Shown here: positions 54,404-63,688 of the stretch, in pieces
How positions within the stretch are numbered: the stretch's first letter is position 1
Layout: every line of letters begins with the position of its first letter
Source of the DNA: Maribacter forsetii DSM 18668
GTDB taxonomy: Bacteria; Bacteroidota; Bacteroidia; Flavobacteriales; Flavobacteriaceae
Length of the DNA: 64,000 nucleotides
NCBI RefSeq assembly: GCF_000744105.1
Contig: NZ_JQLH01000001.1
Span: 3,919,001-3,983,000, forward strand
Direction: 5' to 3'
Program-made: the position numbers and the translations under genes
The notes under the pieces: model-generated
Databases searched by the model: none
Seen by the model: only the letters and a program-made list of their open reading frames with translations
Told to the model about the DNA's origin: nothing

Positions 54404-55450
54404 ATGAAAAAAGTAGTAACATTCGGTGAAATTATGCTTCGTTTAGCACCACAAGGATTTTTAAGATTTTCTCAAGCTAACAATTTCGATGTAGTTTACG
54501 GAGGTGGAGAATCTAACGTAGCTGTATCTTTAGCTAACTACGGTGTTCCTGTAGATTTCGTAACACGTTTACCAAAAAATGATATTGGAGAATGTGCAAT
54601 GATGGAAATGCGTAAAAGAGGCGTTGGCGTAGATAAAATTGTTTACGGTGGTAATCGTTTAGGAATCTATTTCTTAGAAACCGGAGCGGTATCTAGAGGT
54701 AGTAAAGTAGTTTACGATAGAGCTCATTCAGCTATTTCAGAAATAGAATCTGGAATGATCGATTGGGATGCTGTTTTTGAAGATGTTGAATGGTTTCACT
54801 GGACTGGTATTACACCAGCTATTTCTCAAGGAGCTGCAGATGTTTGTTTAGAAGCCGTTAAAGCTGCTAGTGCAAAAGGAATTACAATCTCTACAGATTT
54901 AAATTATAGAGCTAAACTTTGGACATACTGTGACGATGCTCACAGAGAAAAAGTAATGGCAGGATTAACTGAATATTGTGACATCATTTTAGGGAACGAA
55001 GAAGATGCTGAAAAGCATTTTGGAATTCACCCAGAAGGACTTGATGTTCATAAAGATGGTGCCGATGTTAAAGCGGAAGCTTTCTTATCTGTTTGTAAGC
55101 AGATGATGAAGAAATTCCCTAAAGCTAAAAAGGTAATTACAACATTAAGAGGTTCTATTTCTGCATCGCACAACACATGGGCAGGTGTATTATGGGACGG
55201 TACTAAAATGTACGAAACTCGTCAATACCAAATTACCGATATCGTTGACCGTGTTGGTGGTGGTGATTCTTTTATGGGTGGTTTGATCTACGGATTATTG
55301 AAATACCCAGAAGATGATCAGAATGCTCTTGACTTTGCAGTTGCTGCATCTTGTTTAAAACATACTATTAAAGGTGATGCCAACCTTGTAACGGTTTCTG
55401 AAGTTGAGAAACTAATGGGTGGTGATGCTTCTGGTAGAGTTGCTAGATAA
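54404..55450 (+). CDS. kdgK: 2-keto-3-deoxygluconate kinase (PfkB family)
   Basis: 348 residues. PfkB/ribokinase motifs are GGGESNVAVSLANYGVPVDFVTRLP near the start and DRVGGGDSFMGGLIYG with the catalytic base D288. ISTDLNYRAKLW is typical of KDG kinases. It phosphorylates KDG to KDPG. KDG arises here from DEH reductase and possibly from mannonate dehydratase. It is the first gene of an operon with a phosphofructokinase and KDPG aldolase, behind the LacI-type operators. Confidence 0.93.
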   Translation: MKKVVTFGEIMLRLAPQGFLRFSQANNFDVVYGGGESNVAVSLANYGVPVDFVTRLPKNDIGECAMMEMRKRGVGVDKIVYGGNRLGIYFLETGAVSRGSKVVYDRAHSAISEIESGMIDWDAVFEDVEWFHWTGITPAISQGAADVCLEAVKAASAKGITISTDLNYRAKLWTYCDDAHREKVMAGLTEYCDIILGNEEDAEKHFGIHPEGLDVHKDGADVKAEAFLSVCKQMMKKFPKAKKVITTLRGSISASHNTWAGVLWDGTKMYETRQYQITDIVDRVGGGDSFMGGLIYGLLKYPEDDQNALDFAVAASCLKHTIKGDANLVTVSEVEKLMGGDASGRVAR

Positions 55451-55486
55451 TTAGAAAACATCTTTAGATCTTCTAAAAATAAAAAA

Positions 55487-56707
55487 ATGTCGAAAAAATC
55501 TGTTTTAATTCTTTGCGGTGGCGGACCTGCACCTGGTATAAATACCGTAATCAGTACCGTGGCAAAGGCTTTCTTAAAAGATAATTATCGCGTTTTAGGT
55601 TTGCATGAAGGTTTTAAAGGAATTTTCGATGAAAATCCGCAGATCAAGGAATTTGATTTCTTCCATGCTGACCGGATTTTTAGTAGGGGTGGCTCAACAT
55701 TGATAATGAGCCGTTTTAAACCTAAAAACGAAAAACTAAACACTAGCCTTTTTATTGATAATAATGTAAAACTGTTGGTAAGTATAGGTGGTGATGACAC
55801 TGCTTCTACTGCCAACAGAATTACGGGTTTCTTAAAGAAAGAGGGTATCTCCATTTCTAACATTCACGTACCTAAAACTATTGATAACGATTTACCGTTA
55901 CCGGATAGGAACCCAACTTTTGGTTTTCATTCTGCAAAGGATGAAGGTGTACGTATTGGTAATACCACATATGAAGATGCACGTACTAGCCAAAACTGGT
56001 TCGTAATGTCTACCATGGGTAGATCTGCAGGTCATTTAGCATTTGGTATTGCGGCAAGCTGCCACTATCCTATGATGATCATTCCAGAAATGTTTGATCG
56101 TACCGCTATCACTTTTGATAAAGTGGTTCGTATGGTCATTTCTTCAATGATCAAACGTAAGATTGAAGATATTCATTACGGTGTAGCTCTAATTAGCGAA
56201 GGTGTTTTTCATAATATGCCAGAGTCTGAGCTAGACAAATGTGAAATTAAATTCACTTATGACGATCATGGACACCCAGAGTTAGGAAATGTTAGTAAAG
56301 CGCATATTTTTAATATGCTCGTTCAAAAGAAATTAAAGGAGTTAGGTATAGATATTAAAAGTAGACCGGTAGAACTGGGCTACGAATTACGCTGCTGTAG
56401 ACCGATAGGTTTTGACCTTACGTTATGTACGGTTTTAGGTCTTGGCGTAAAAAAATTATTTGATGAAGGCAAGAGTGGCTGTATGGTCACCGCAAATTCT
56501 AGAGGTGAAATTACTCCGTTGTTCTTATCGGAAATTCAAGATGAGAACGGTAAAATTGCTCCTCGTTTGGTAAATATCAATTCTGAATTGGCAGAATTAT
56601 GTTTTCAAAATTTATTCTATGTAGGTGAAGATGATTATGAGGATGCAAAAAAATATGTGGACAATCCTTCAGACTACGATTTCAACAAAATTTTAACTGA
56701 GAAATAA
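55487..56707 (+). CDS. 6-phosphofructokinase with PPi-type signature (PfkA family)
   Basis: 406 residues, longer than E. coli PfkA (320). The two diagnostic sites read GGDDT at 101-105 and PKTIDND at 129-135. In ATP enzymes these are GGDGS and PGTIDND. Asp104 and Lys130 are the residues known to mark PPi-dependent PFKs. PPi-PFK is reversible, so in this operon it could turn the glyceraldehyde 3-phosphate made by KDPG aldolase, via aldolase and fructose 1,6-bisphosphate, into fructose 6-phosphate. It is encoded between kdgK and the aldolase. PPi dependence needs an assay. Confidence 0.87.
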   Translation: MSKKSVLILCGGGPAPGINTVISTVAKAFLKDNYRVLGLHEGFKGIFDENPQIKEFDFFHADRIFSRGGSTLIMSRFKPKNEKLNTSLFIDNNVKLLVSIGGDDTASTANRITGFLKKEGISISNIHVPKTIDNDLPLPDRNPTFGFHSAKDEGVRIGNTTYEDARTSQNWFVMSTMGRSAGHLAFGIAASCHYPMMIIPEMFDRTAITFDKVVRMVISSMIKRKIEDIHYGVALISEGVFHNMPESELDKCEIKFTYDDHGHPELGNVSKAHIFNMLVQKKLKELGIDIKSRPVELGYELRCCRPIGFDLTLCTVLGLGVKKLFDEGKSGCMVTANSRGEITPLFLSEIQDENGKIAPRLVNINSELAELCFQNLFYVGEDDYEDAKKYVDNPSDYDFNKILTEK

Positions 56708-56716
56708 AAAATTCAA

Positions 56717-57385
56717 ATGGCACAATATTCAAGAATAGAAGTAGCGAATGTAATGAAGGAATCTGGTATGGTACCTTTATTCTATCACCCAGACATTGAG
56801 TTAGGTAAAAAGATTTTACAGGCTTGTTATGATGGTGGTGCGCGTTTAATGGAATTTACAGCTCGTGGCGATTTCGCTTTCGAAGTATTTTCCGAATTGA
56901 ACAAATACGCAATAAAAAACCTACCTGGTATGATTATGGGCGTAGGATCAATTACTGATGCCGGTGCCGCTTCTTACTACATGTCTCTTGGTGCAAATTT
57001 CATTGTAACTCCTTCTTTAAGAGAAGATATTGCAATTGTTTGTAACCGTAGAAAAGTATTATGGTCTCCTGGTTGTGGTTCATTGACCGAAATCAACAAA
57101 GCCGAAGAAATGGGCTGTGAGATTGTAAAATTATTCCCTGGTTCTCTTTACGGACCTGGATTTGTAAAAGGAATTAAAGGACCTCAACCATGGACTAGCA
57201 TTATGCCAACAGGTGGGGTGAGTACAGATGAAGACAACCTTAAAGGTTGGTTTGATGCCGGAGTTACTTGTGTTGGTATGGGATCAAAATTGATAAGTAA
57301 AGATATTTTAGCAAATAAAGATTATGCAGGTTTAGAAGCTTTGGTTAAAGATACACTAGCCAAAATTAAAAAACTGAGAGCATAG
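56717..57385 (+). CDS. eda: KDPG/KHG aldolase
   Basis: 222 residues. The Schiff-base lysine is K138 (CEIVKLFPGS), the general-base region is RLMEFTARG (E46), with VGSITDAGAASYYMSLGANFIVTP and SIMPTGGVS. The length is normal. It splits KDPG to pyruvate and glyceraldehyde 3-phosphate, the last step of the alginate route. The gene starts 9 bp after the PFK stop and is co-transcribed with kdgK and pfk. Confidence 0.93.
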   Translation: MAQYSRIEVANVMKESGMVPLFYHPDIELGKKILQACYDGGARLMEFTARGDFAFEVFSELNKYAIKNLPGMIMGVGSITDAGAASYYMSLGANFIVTPSLREDIAIVCNRRKVLWSPGCGSLTEINKAEEMGCEIVKLFPGSLYGPGFVKGIKGPQPWTSIMPTGGVSTDEDNLKGWFDAGVTCVGMGSKLISKDILANKDYAGLEALVKDTLAKIKKLRA

Positions 57386-57696
57386 AAGATATAAAGTGTC
57401 ACTAGTTAAGGACTTACTCTAACTATTGGCAACTTTTAAAAGTGCATATTTAAGTTGTTAGTTGGAAAAGGGCATTTAAACTTTGACATTACGTTGAAGT
57501 TTGGTGCTCTTTTTGTTTTAATACTGTTTTCTTAATTTACTATTTCTTTAATCTACTTACATTATCAAATCAAAATGGACTAAACAATTAACTTTAAGGT
57601 ACATACCTATATATCTTAAAACACTTATATCCATTTTCTTTTAGCGGACACTGAAATCAAAAAATTAAATACATAAAATGTTTATACATTAGAGGA
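57386..57696. other. Intergenic region, 311 bp, no gene seen
   Basis: This lies between the aldolase and the histidine kinase genes, same strand. A 12-bp palindrome ACTTTTAAAAGT lies near 57431-57442, and a loose inverted repeat brackets it (CAACTT/AAGTTG). No T-run terminator or clear promoter was recognised. Confidence 0.45.
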
Positions 57697-59358
57697 ATGA
57701 AATACCACAAATTTTCAGTTTTTCTACATCTATTCACCTGTACTATATTTATCTTTTGCTCCTTATTTAAGTTAAGTGCACAAACCTTTACAGATAGTTC
57801 ACGCATATTCAGAAAGGCTATACTACAACCTACCAATCCGCAAGATTTACCTTCAGGCATACATTACTACACTAAAAAGAAAGCCTTAGACCTAGAGTTA
57901 AACGATACTCTAAATGCCATTTACGATTTAAGGCTGTTATCTATTGCAGAATTTAAAATAGGAAATAACTTTAGTAGTGAAAATAATGTGGTAGAAGCTT
58001 TAAACTTAATTGAATCTATGTCTACCAAAGACACCTTGATTAATTCTAGAGTTGGGTTATACAATCAGTTAGGGCGAATTTACAGAACCTCTAACAACCC
58101 TACTGAAGCCATAAAAACGTTTGACAAGGCTTTAAAAATAGCAAATAGGTTAAAAGACAGTGTTGTCATTCTTAATAACAAAGCCAATATTTATAAAGAC
58201 CAATTAGATTATAAGAAAGCTCTTGACATCTATACTCTATTACAAAAAAAGCAAACCCAATTTAATACTTACGAACAAACTTTAGTAACAGACAACTTGG
58301 GGTATGTACAATCTAAATTAAATTTACCCGAAGCTCTACAAAACTTAAAAAAGGCATTAGAACTACGTAAACAAAATAATGATTTCATTGGGCAACATTC
58401 AAGCAACACCCATTTAGCTGAATTTTATTTGGATAGAAAGGATACCGCTAAAGCAGTTGCTTATGCTCAGGATGCTCTAACATTATCAGATAAAATTAAC
58501 AGCAGTTCTTTTAAGCTTGAAGCTATTTCAACGCTCATGAATATGGATAGAAATCCGTTAGTTCATGAATATAAAAAACTGACCGATAGTATTACCAATG
58601 CCAAACAAATAGCGGAAAACAAAAATGCATTTCTAAAATACAATGTTGCTGAAGAACAAAAGAAAACCCAGGCCAGTATTCTTCTACAAGAGATAGAATC
58701 TCGTAAACGACTGGCTTACCAAGCTCTGGCATTCATCATTTTTCTAATTTTAGTTGGTTCTTACTTTATCTATCGCAACAGATACCGCAAAGCCAAAATT
58801 GAAGAAATCTATAAAACAGAAACCAGAATTGCTAAAAAAGTACATGATGAAGTAGCGAATGATATGTATAAAGTGATGACTTCTCTTGAGAAAAATTTAG
58901 GCGTTGAGGATACTATTTTGGACGAAATGGAAAAAATTTATACTAAAACACGAGATATTTCTAGAGAAAATAGCGCAATTGACCTTAGCGAAGATTTTGG
59001 TTTACAATTAAATGATTTACTCTTAGGATATAAGAACGATAAGGTAAAAGTAATCACCAGAAACCTTTCCAAAATGCCTTGGGATACCGTTCCCGAACTT
59101 AAAAAGACTACTATTTACAGGGTATTACAAGAACTCATGACCAATATGAGAAAACATAGTCAGGCATCATTCGTGACTTTAATATTTGAAAAAGAAGGTT
59201 CTAAAATGCGCATTAATTATAAGGATAATGGCGTTGGATGTGATCTTTTTAAAAAAAATGGGCTGCAACATACGGAATCCCGTATCGCTTCTATAAATGG
59301 AACTATTAATTTTGAATCTAAGCAAGGTGATGGCTTTAAGGCATCAATAATAATTTAA
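57697..59358 (+). CDS. TPR-containing sensor histidine kinase
   Basis: 553 residues. A signal sequence (to about residue 30) is followed by a periplasmic TPR region (about 40-300; RVGLYNQLGRIYRTSNNPTEAIKTFDKALKIANRL is one repeat). A membrane helix is at about 345-365 (ALAFIIFLILVGSYFIYRNRY). The DHp domain has H383 in KKVHDEVAND and the ATPase has LQELMTNMRKHSQA (N box) and DNGVGCD (G box). This is the NarL/LuxR-partner type of kinase. The response regulator starts 4 bp downstream. The stimulus is not known. It follows the alginate locus but shares no operator with it. Confidence 0.9.
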   Translation: MKYHKFSVFLHLFTCTIFIFCSLFKLSAQTFTDSSRIFRKAILQPTNPQDLPSGIHYYTKKKALDLELNDTLNAIYDLRLLSIAEFKIGNNFSSENNVVEALNLIESMSTKDTLINSRVGLYNQLGRIYRTSNNPTEAIKTFDKALKIANRLKDSVVILNNKANIYKDQLDYKKALDIYTLLQKKQTQFNTYEQTLVTDNLGYVQSKLNLPEALQNLKKALELRKQNNDFIGQHSSNTHLAEFYLDRKDTAKAVAYAQDALTLSDKINSSSFKLEAISTLMNMDRNPLVHEYKKLTDSITNAKQIAENKNAFLKYNVAEEQKKTQASILLQEIESRKRLAYQALAFIIFLILVGSYFIYRNRYRKAKIEEIYKTETRIAKKVHDEVANDMYKVMTSLEKNLGVEDTILDEMEKIYTKTRDISRENSAIDLSEDFGLQLNDLLLGYKNDKVKVITRNLSKMPWDTVPELKKTTIYRVLQELMTNMRKHSQASFVTLIFEKEGSKMRINYKDNGVGCDLFKKNGLQHTESRIASINGTINFESKQGDGFKASIII

Positions 59359-59361
59359 GGC

Positions 59362-60027
59362 ATGTTCAAAAAAGTTTTAATCGCGGAGGATATGGAAGAC
59401 ATCAACAAAGGTGTGTTTTCTTTACTGACCGAATTGGGAGTTACACAAATAGATCAAGTGCAGTATTGTGATGATGCGTACTTAAAAATTAAAAGAGCCG
59501 ATCTTGACAATGTACCATTTGATCTGGTCATATCTGATCTTTCATTTAAAGTAGATCACAGATCACAAACCTACCCATCTGGACATTCATTGGTTGAAAA
59601 ACTAAAATCTGAATTCCCTAATTTAAAGGTAATTGTCTACTCGGTCGAAGATCGACTACAGGCGGTACGTACACTCTTTAATCAACATGATATAGATGCA
59701 TATGTCTGTAAGAGCAGAAACGGCCTTAAAAACCTTACTCAGGCAATTAGTGACGTAGCTAAAGATGAAAAATTCTTATCGCCAGAAGTTTCTAATGCAT
59801 TCAGTAGTGAAAATGAACTTGAAATAGACGATTATGATATTTCTCTCTTATACCATCTTAGCAAAGGCTTATCTCAAGATGAAATCAGTGCTTTATATAG
59901 AAAAGAGAAAATTATGCCCGCCAGCTTAAGTTCTATTGAAAAGCGTTTAAATAAATTACGAGTACAATTCAACGCCAACAATGCCATACACCTTGTGGCC
60001 ATTGTAAAAGATTTAGGACTTATTTAA
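59362..60027 (+). CDS. Response regulator with C-terminal DNA-binding-like domain
   Basis: 221 residues. Receiver domain at about 1-130 with D10, D12 and phospho-acceptor D59 (LVISDLSF). The C-terminal part (about 155-221: LLYHLSKGLSQDEISALYRK, LSSIEKRLNKLRVQFNANNAIHLVAIVKDLGLI) has the helix pattern of a LuxR-type HTH, though the match is weak. It is coupled to the histidine kinase (4 bp gap). A short palindrome TTACGG-AAAA-CCGTAA lies 16 bp after the stop. Confidence 0.87.
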   Translation: MFKKVLIAEDMEDINKGVFSLLTELGVTQIDQVQYCDDAYLKIKRADLDNVPFDLVISDLSFKVDHRSQTYPSGHSLVEKLKSEFPNLKVIVYSVEDRLQAVRTLFNQHDIDAYVCKSRNGLKNLTQAISDVAKDEKFLSPEVSNAFSSENELEIDDYDISLLYHLSKGLSQDEISALYRKEKIMPASLSSIEKRLNKLRVQFNANNAIHLVAIVKDLGLI

Positions 60028-60222
60028 AGATAGTAGCCACCGTTACGGAAAACCGTAATCATATTCTTTAGAATGGTATTAGGTTTGCCATACTTAAAAA
60101 TAAAAAAACACTATTCAATAACTATAACATTAAGGCTATGGCCATCCTACTGATGAGGTATTTCGGGGGAACTAACCGATTTGGTGGGTATGGCCTATTT
60201 ATAAACTAAGCCTTAAGTTCCG
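60028..60222. other. Convergent intergenic region with nested inverted repeats
   Basis: TTACGG/CCGTAA with an AAAA loop (60043-60058) lies right after the response regulator. Further on, TTAAGGCT (60130-60137) pairs exactly with AGCCTTAA (60209-60216). Inside it, GGCCAT (60140-60145) pairs with ATGGCC (60189-60194), and there are small hairpins CCT/AGG and ACC/GGT in between. The result is a multi-stem structure of about 87 nt ending 6 bp before the transglutaminase stop codon. It may be a two-way terminator, a 3' UTR element or a small RNA. Confidence 0.45.
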
Positions 60223-61119
60223 TTATACCTCCGCAGCAATATCTACCGCTACATCCAATTTACTCTGACCACTGCCATAAACAACACCTTTTAAAGGTGG
60301 TACGTCATAGTAGTCTCTACCCCAACCCACTACTATATGTTGGTCTTTTGGTATCTGATTATTTGTTGGGTCAAAGTCTACCCAACCAAAACCGGGTATA
60401 TAAATGGCAAACCATGCATGAGAAGCATCTGCACCCACTAATTTCTCCTTACCTGGTGCTGGCAAGGTTTCTATATACCCACTAATATATCTAGCAGGCA
60501 AACCAACAGAACGTATACAAGCAATGGCAATTTGGGCAAAATCTTGACACACACCTTTTTTCTCTTTCATTACCTCTTCTATTGGTGTTGAAATCGTTGA
60601 GAATTCTGAATCAAAATCAAAATCGGTATAAATACGTTGCATCAATTCATAAGCCGCATCAAAAACAGATCTATTTCCTTTAAAAGATAACTCCGCGTAA
60701 TCACGTATAGCCTTATCTGTTCTTCTTATAAAAATGGACTCTAATACATATTGCTTGGCCTCTAATATTTCTGGATGCATGCCGTTCAATGCAGCAAGTG
60801 CATCGTTCATGGTAATGCTTTTACAGGCATCGCTATTGAAAGATTCATGAAATTTGGCATATTCCCTATTAATCTTACTCCTAGTAGTAACCTTCAAAGT
60901 TTTATGCTCTGTCTGTATAGAAAAACGCGTTATATAATTTCCAAAGAAATCTTTGCGTTCACTTATTTCCGCGGGTTCCGGTGAAATATCAATACTATAT
61001 ACTATCAACTCTTGCCCTTTAGATTCCCTAGGACGAAGCGTTGCTATATTATGACAATAGCTCACTGGGGCATTGTAATCGTACTTCGTAATATGTGTAA
61101 CGTTGAATATCATAATCAA
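60223..61119 (-). CDS. Transglutaminase-like protease/amidase
   Basis: 298 residues. A bacterial transglutaminase-like N-terminal region (about 5-85) precedes the catalytic core with C191 (KKGVCQDFAQ), H234 (DASHAWFAIY) and D250 (WVDFDPTNNQ). There is no signal peptide, so it is cytoplasmic. Its start overlaps the ATP-grasp/alpha-E gene by 4 bp, which implies co-translation. Such clusters (transglutaminase, CP-ATP-grasp, alpha-E) have been described by comparative genomics as a probable peptide-modification or amide-ligation system. The substrate is not known. Confidence 0.9.
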   Translation of the reverse strand: MIMIFNVTHITKYDYNAPVSYCHNIATLRPRESKGQELIVYSIDISPEPAEISERKDFFGNYITRFSIQTEHKTLKVTTRSKINREYAKFHESFNSDACKSITMNDALAALNGMHPEILEAKQYVLESIFIRRTDKAIRDYAELSFKGNRSVFDAAYELMQRIYTDFDFDSEFSTISTPIEEVMKEKKGVCQDFAQIAIACIRSVGLPARYISGYIETLPAPGKEKLVGADASHAWFAIYIPGFGWVDFDPTNNQIPKDQHIVVGWGRDYYDVPPLKGVVYGSGQSKLDVAVDIAAEV

Positions 61120-63677
61120 ATAGGAAAAGACTGTGTAAACAATTGGGTCTGTTTGTCTGTATGATTGAAATAGGTATTTGAGATCGATTGCGATGCTTTG
61201 TACAACAAATCTGAAAGTTCCTTTAGTAGCGTATCTAACTCTTCTCGTTTAAAATCTGTTTCTGAGTTGGTCTTCACCAATTTTGTTGAATCTGCCAACC
61301 TTAACTTAGAGAATGCCTCAAAAATATTTTTTTGGTAATTATTTAATTGATGATCATATTTAGAATGTGGTAACCGCGCTATATCCTTCTGAATACGGTT
61401 GATCATAAAAGTCAATGAACGGGCGTAATCAAGATCGAACACCACCAAATCTAACACATGAGCCAACTCTATATGAGAACGGTAACTGTACCTATATATA
61501 TTTAAACTTTCATGACTGGTCAATAAATACTCTAACAGATCGTACTCTACTTGCTCATCATACTTTATGGTCAACAAAGCCCTGCATTTGGTAATATTCA
61601 AGGTACTTTGCTCTAATTGCAGCCCAATAAAGTATAATAGCAAACCTTGTTGCACCATAATACTTTCTTCAATTAACCCCATAAACGCTATTAGGCGTGT
61701 AATTAATTGATTTAAAACTTTAAGTATTTTATTAATGGAATGATCTTCACCCTCTACCAGTGAATTCCATATTTTCTGAATATTTTCAAATACGCGCCAC
61801 ATATCCGAAGACCAAAGGTTACGTATGGAGTAGTAGGAATTACTGAACATACTTATGGTATGTGCCAAACTACCTATTCTATTTTTATCTAAAATAACGG
61901 ATAACATTTCTTCATACGGATTGTCCATTGCCAACTTACCGTCCTTATCCTTACCTATGAATCCTGGGTATGTACCTGTCAATTGCGTAACAGCTTTGAA
62001 AAGTACCGTTAACTTTTCTGAATCTGGTTTTTCCGCTCTTTTTTGATCTATGGCCATTTGGCGCATAACGGTACGTAGAAATCTTGCGTTAACTAGCGTA
62101 CGACCAACATAACGACCCGCCCAATATAAATTCTCTGCCGTTAGACTAGGTAAATCGTCCAAACCAGAAATAGCAATAGATGACTTTTGTTGCCAGTTTC
62201 TATTTTTATCCTCTTTTATATCCGCATCATCTAAAATCCAAAAATCCTTACTAGTACCACCTCTTTGGTTAGAAACCCTTACGGTTTCGCCATCTGGAGC
62301 TACTCTTACCAAACCACCCGGCATAACTGCATATTGTTCTTTTGAGGCAATGCAAAATGCTCTGGCAACTACATTTCTAGGTTCTAATTCTTTTTCGCTG
62401 AAATTAGGCGCGGTAGAAAAATTAATGCGTTCTTGAGCTACAAATCTATACGGGCGTTCTAGAATAACCTTAATTAGATCTGCTAGTTCTTCTTCATTCA
62501 TTTGCTCGCCAAAATAGATACTCTCCCTATTGGTACGGTCTATTCTTTTGATTACTAATTTTGATATATTATCAAGTACATAATTTCTTTCTTTCTCTTG
62601 CCCACACCACCAAGATGCTATTTGTGGTAATTTCAAATCCTCATCCATGAAATACTTGGCAATTGCCGGCATAAATGGAATTAAACCAGGATTTTCTATT
62701 ACTCCGCTTCCTATTGGGTTAATAACGGCGACGTTTTTTCTTCTTACAACATCCAATAATCCCGCTACCCCTAAATGTGAATCTTCACGAAGTTCTAAAG
62801 GATCCGTAAAAGCATCGTCTACTCTTCTTAATACAACATCTATCTGCTTTAAGCCTTGTAGTGATTTCATCCAAAGAAAGCCATCACGCACCACCAAATC
62901 ATTACCTTGTACTAACGGATAACCTAAAAACGAAGCCATATAAGCATGTTCAAAATAGGTTTCGTTATGTGAACCGGGCGTAAGAATAACAATATTTGGG
63001 TTCTCCTTTTTACCAGGTGCAGCATCAATAAGCATTTGATTGAACTCTTGAAAAAAGCCCGACAAGCGCTTCACCTTCATTTCAGCATACATATCGGGTA
63101 AAATTCTACTTGTCGTAGATCTGTTCTCCAAAGCATAGCCCATACCGGAAGGTGCTTCTGTACGGTCATTTACAACCCACAATCGCCCATCTGTACCACG
63201 GCAAAGATCTGCTGCATATATAGACAAGTACTTCTCTAACTGAAGCTCCATATCTGTACATTGTCTTAGAAAACCACGATGCCCATAAATGACCTCAAAA
63301 GGGACTATTCCATTTTTTATGAGTTTACGTTCCCCATAAACATCCTTTAAAACTAAATTAAGTAGTTCTGCTCTTTGCTTTAGTCCTTCTTCAACTTTTG
63401 TCCATTCATCTTGGTGCAACATAAACGGAATCACATTCAGATTCCATGGCCTATGCATTCCCTTAGGGTCATTGTACACATTATAGGTTACCCCATTTTC
63501 TGACAATAACCAGTCAATATCTTTTTGTCTAGCGGTTATTCCGGTGACTCCTAAAGAATCAAAACCGTTTAATAATTTTGTCCAATAAGGTTTCATACCA
63601 TTGTTCAGCGCATACATTTCATCATTGCCGCGTTGGGTACTATAATTATTGAACCAGTTTGTTTTTGTTGTTGGCAT
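61116..63677 (-). CDS. Circularly permuted ATP-grasp protein fused to alpha-E domain
   Basis: 853 residues. The N-terminal part (about 60-480) is the CP-ATP-grasp type 2 domain: IPFEVIYGHRGFLRQ region, ADLCRGTDGRLWVVNDRTEAPSGMGYALENR, VVRDGFLWMKSL, NPIGSGVIENPGLIPFMPAI and RVAPDGETVRVSNQRGGTSKDFW. The C-terminal part (about 520-835) is the alpha-E helical domain (NLYWAGRYVGRTLVNARFLRTVM, FMGLIEESIMVQQG, DYARSLTFMINRIQKDIARLPHS). In many genomes these are two separate proteins; here they are fused. A role in forming an amide bond on a peptide is the published prediction for the family. Operon with the transglutaminases. Confidence 0.9.
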   Translation of the reverse strand: MPTTKTNWFNNYSTQRGNDEMYALNNGMKPYWTKLLNGFDSLGVTGITARQKDIDWLLSENGVTYNVYNDPKGMHRPWNLNVIPFMLHQDEWTKVEEGLKQRAELLNLVLKDVYGERKLIKNGIVPFEVIYGHRGFLRQCTDMELQLEKYLSIYAADLCRGTDGRLWVVNDRTEAPSGMGYALENRSTTSRILPDMYAEMKVKRLSGFFQEFNQMLIDAAPGKKENPNIVILTPGSHNETYFEHAYMASFLGYPLVQGNDLVVRDGFLWMKSLQGLKQIDVVLRRVDDAFTDPLELREDSHLGVAGLLDVVRRKNVAVINPIGSGVIENPGLIPFMPAIAKYFMDEDLKLPQIASWWCGQEKERNYVLDNISKLVIKRIDRTNRESIYFGEQMNEEELADLIKVILERPYRFVAQERINFSTAPNFSEKELEPRNVVARAFCIASKEQYAVMPGGLVRVAPDGETVRVSNQRGGTSKDFWILDDADIKEDKNRNWQQKSSIAISGLDDLPSLTAENLYWAGRYVGRTLVNARFLRTVMRQMAIDQKRAEKPDSEKLTVLFKAVTQLTGTYPGFIGKDKDGKLAMDNPYEEMLSVILDKNRIGSLAHTISMFSNSYYSIRNLWSSDMWRVFENIQKIWNSLVEGEDHSINKILKVLNQLITRLIAFMGLIEESIMVQQGLLLYFIGLQLEQSTLNITKCRALLTIKYDEQVEYDLLEYLLTSHESLNIYRYSYRSHIELAHVLDLVVFDLDYARSLTFMINRIQKDIARLPHSKYDHQLNNYQKNIFEAFSKLRLADSTKLVKTNSETDFKREELDTLLKELSDLLYKASQSISNTYFNHTDKQTQLFTQSFPI

Positions 63678-63688
63678 TACCTCTTCAT

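Noticed and set aside
60140..60180. CTGATGAG resembling a hammerhead ribozyme core
   Set aside because: The matching GAAA/CGAAAC core and a cleavage-site stem are absent, so the resemblance is to eight bases only.
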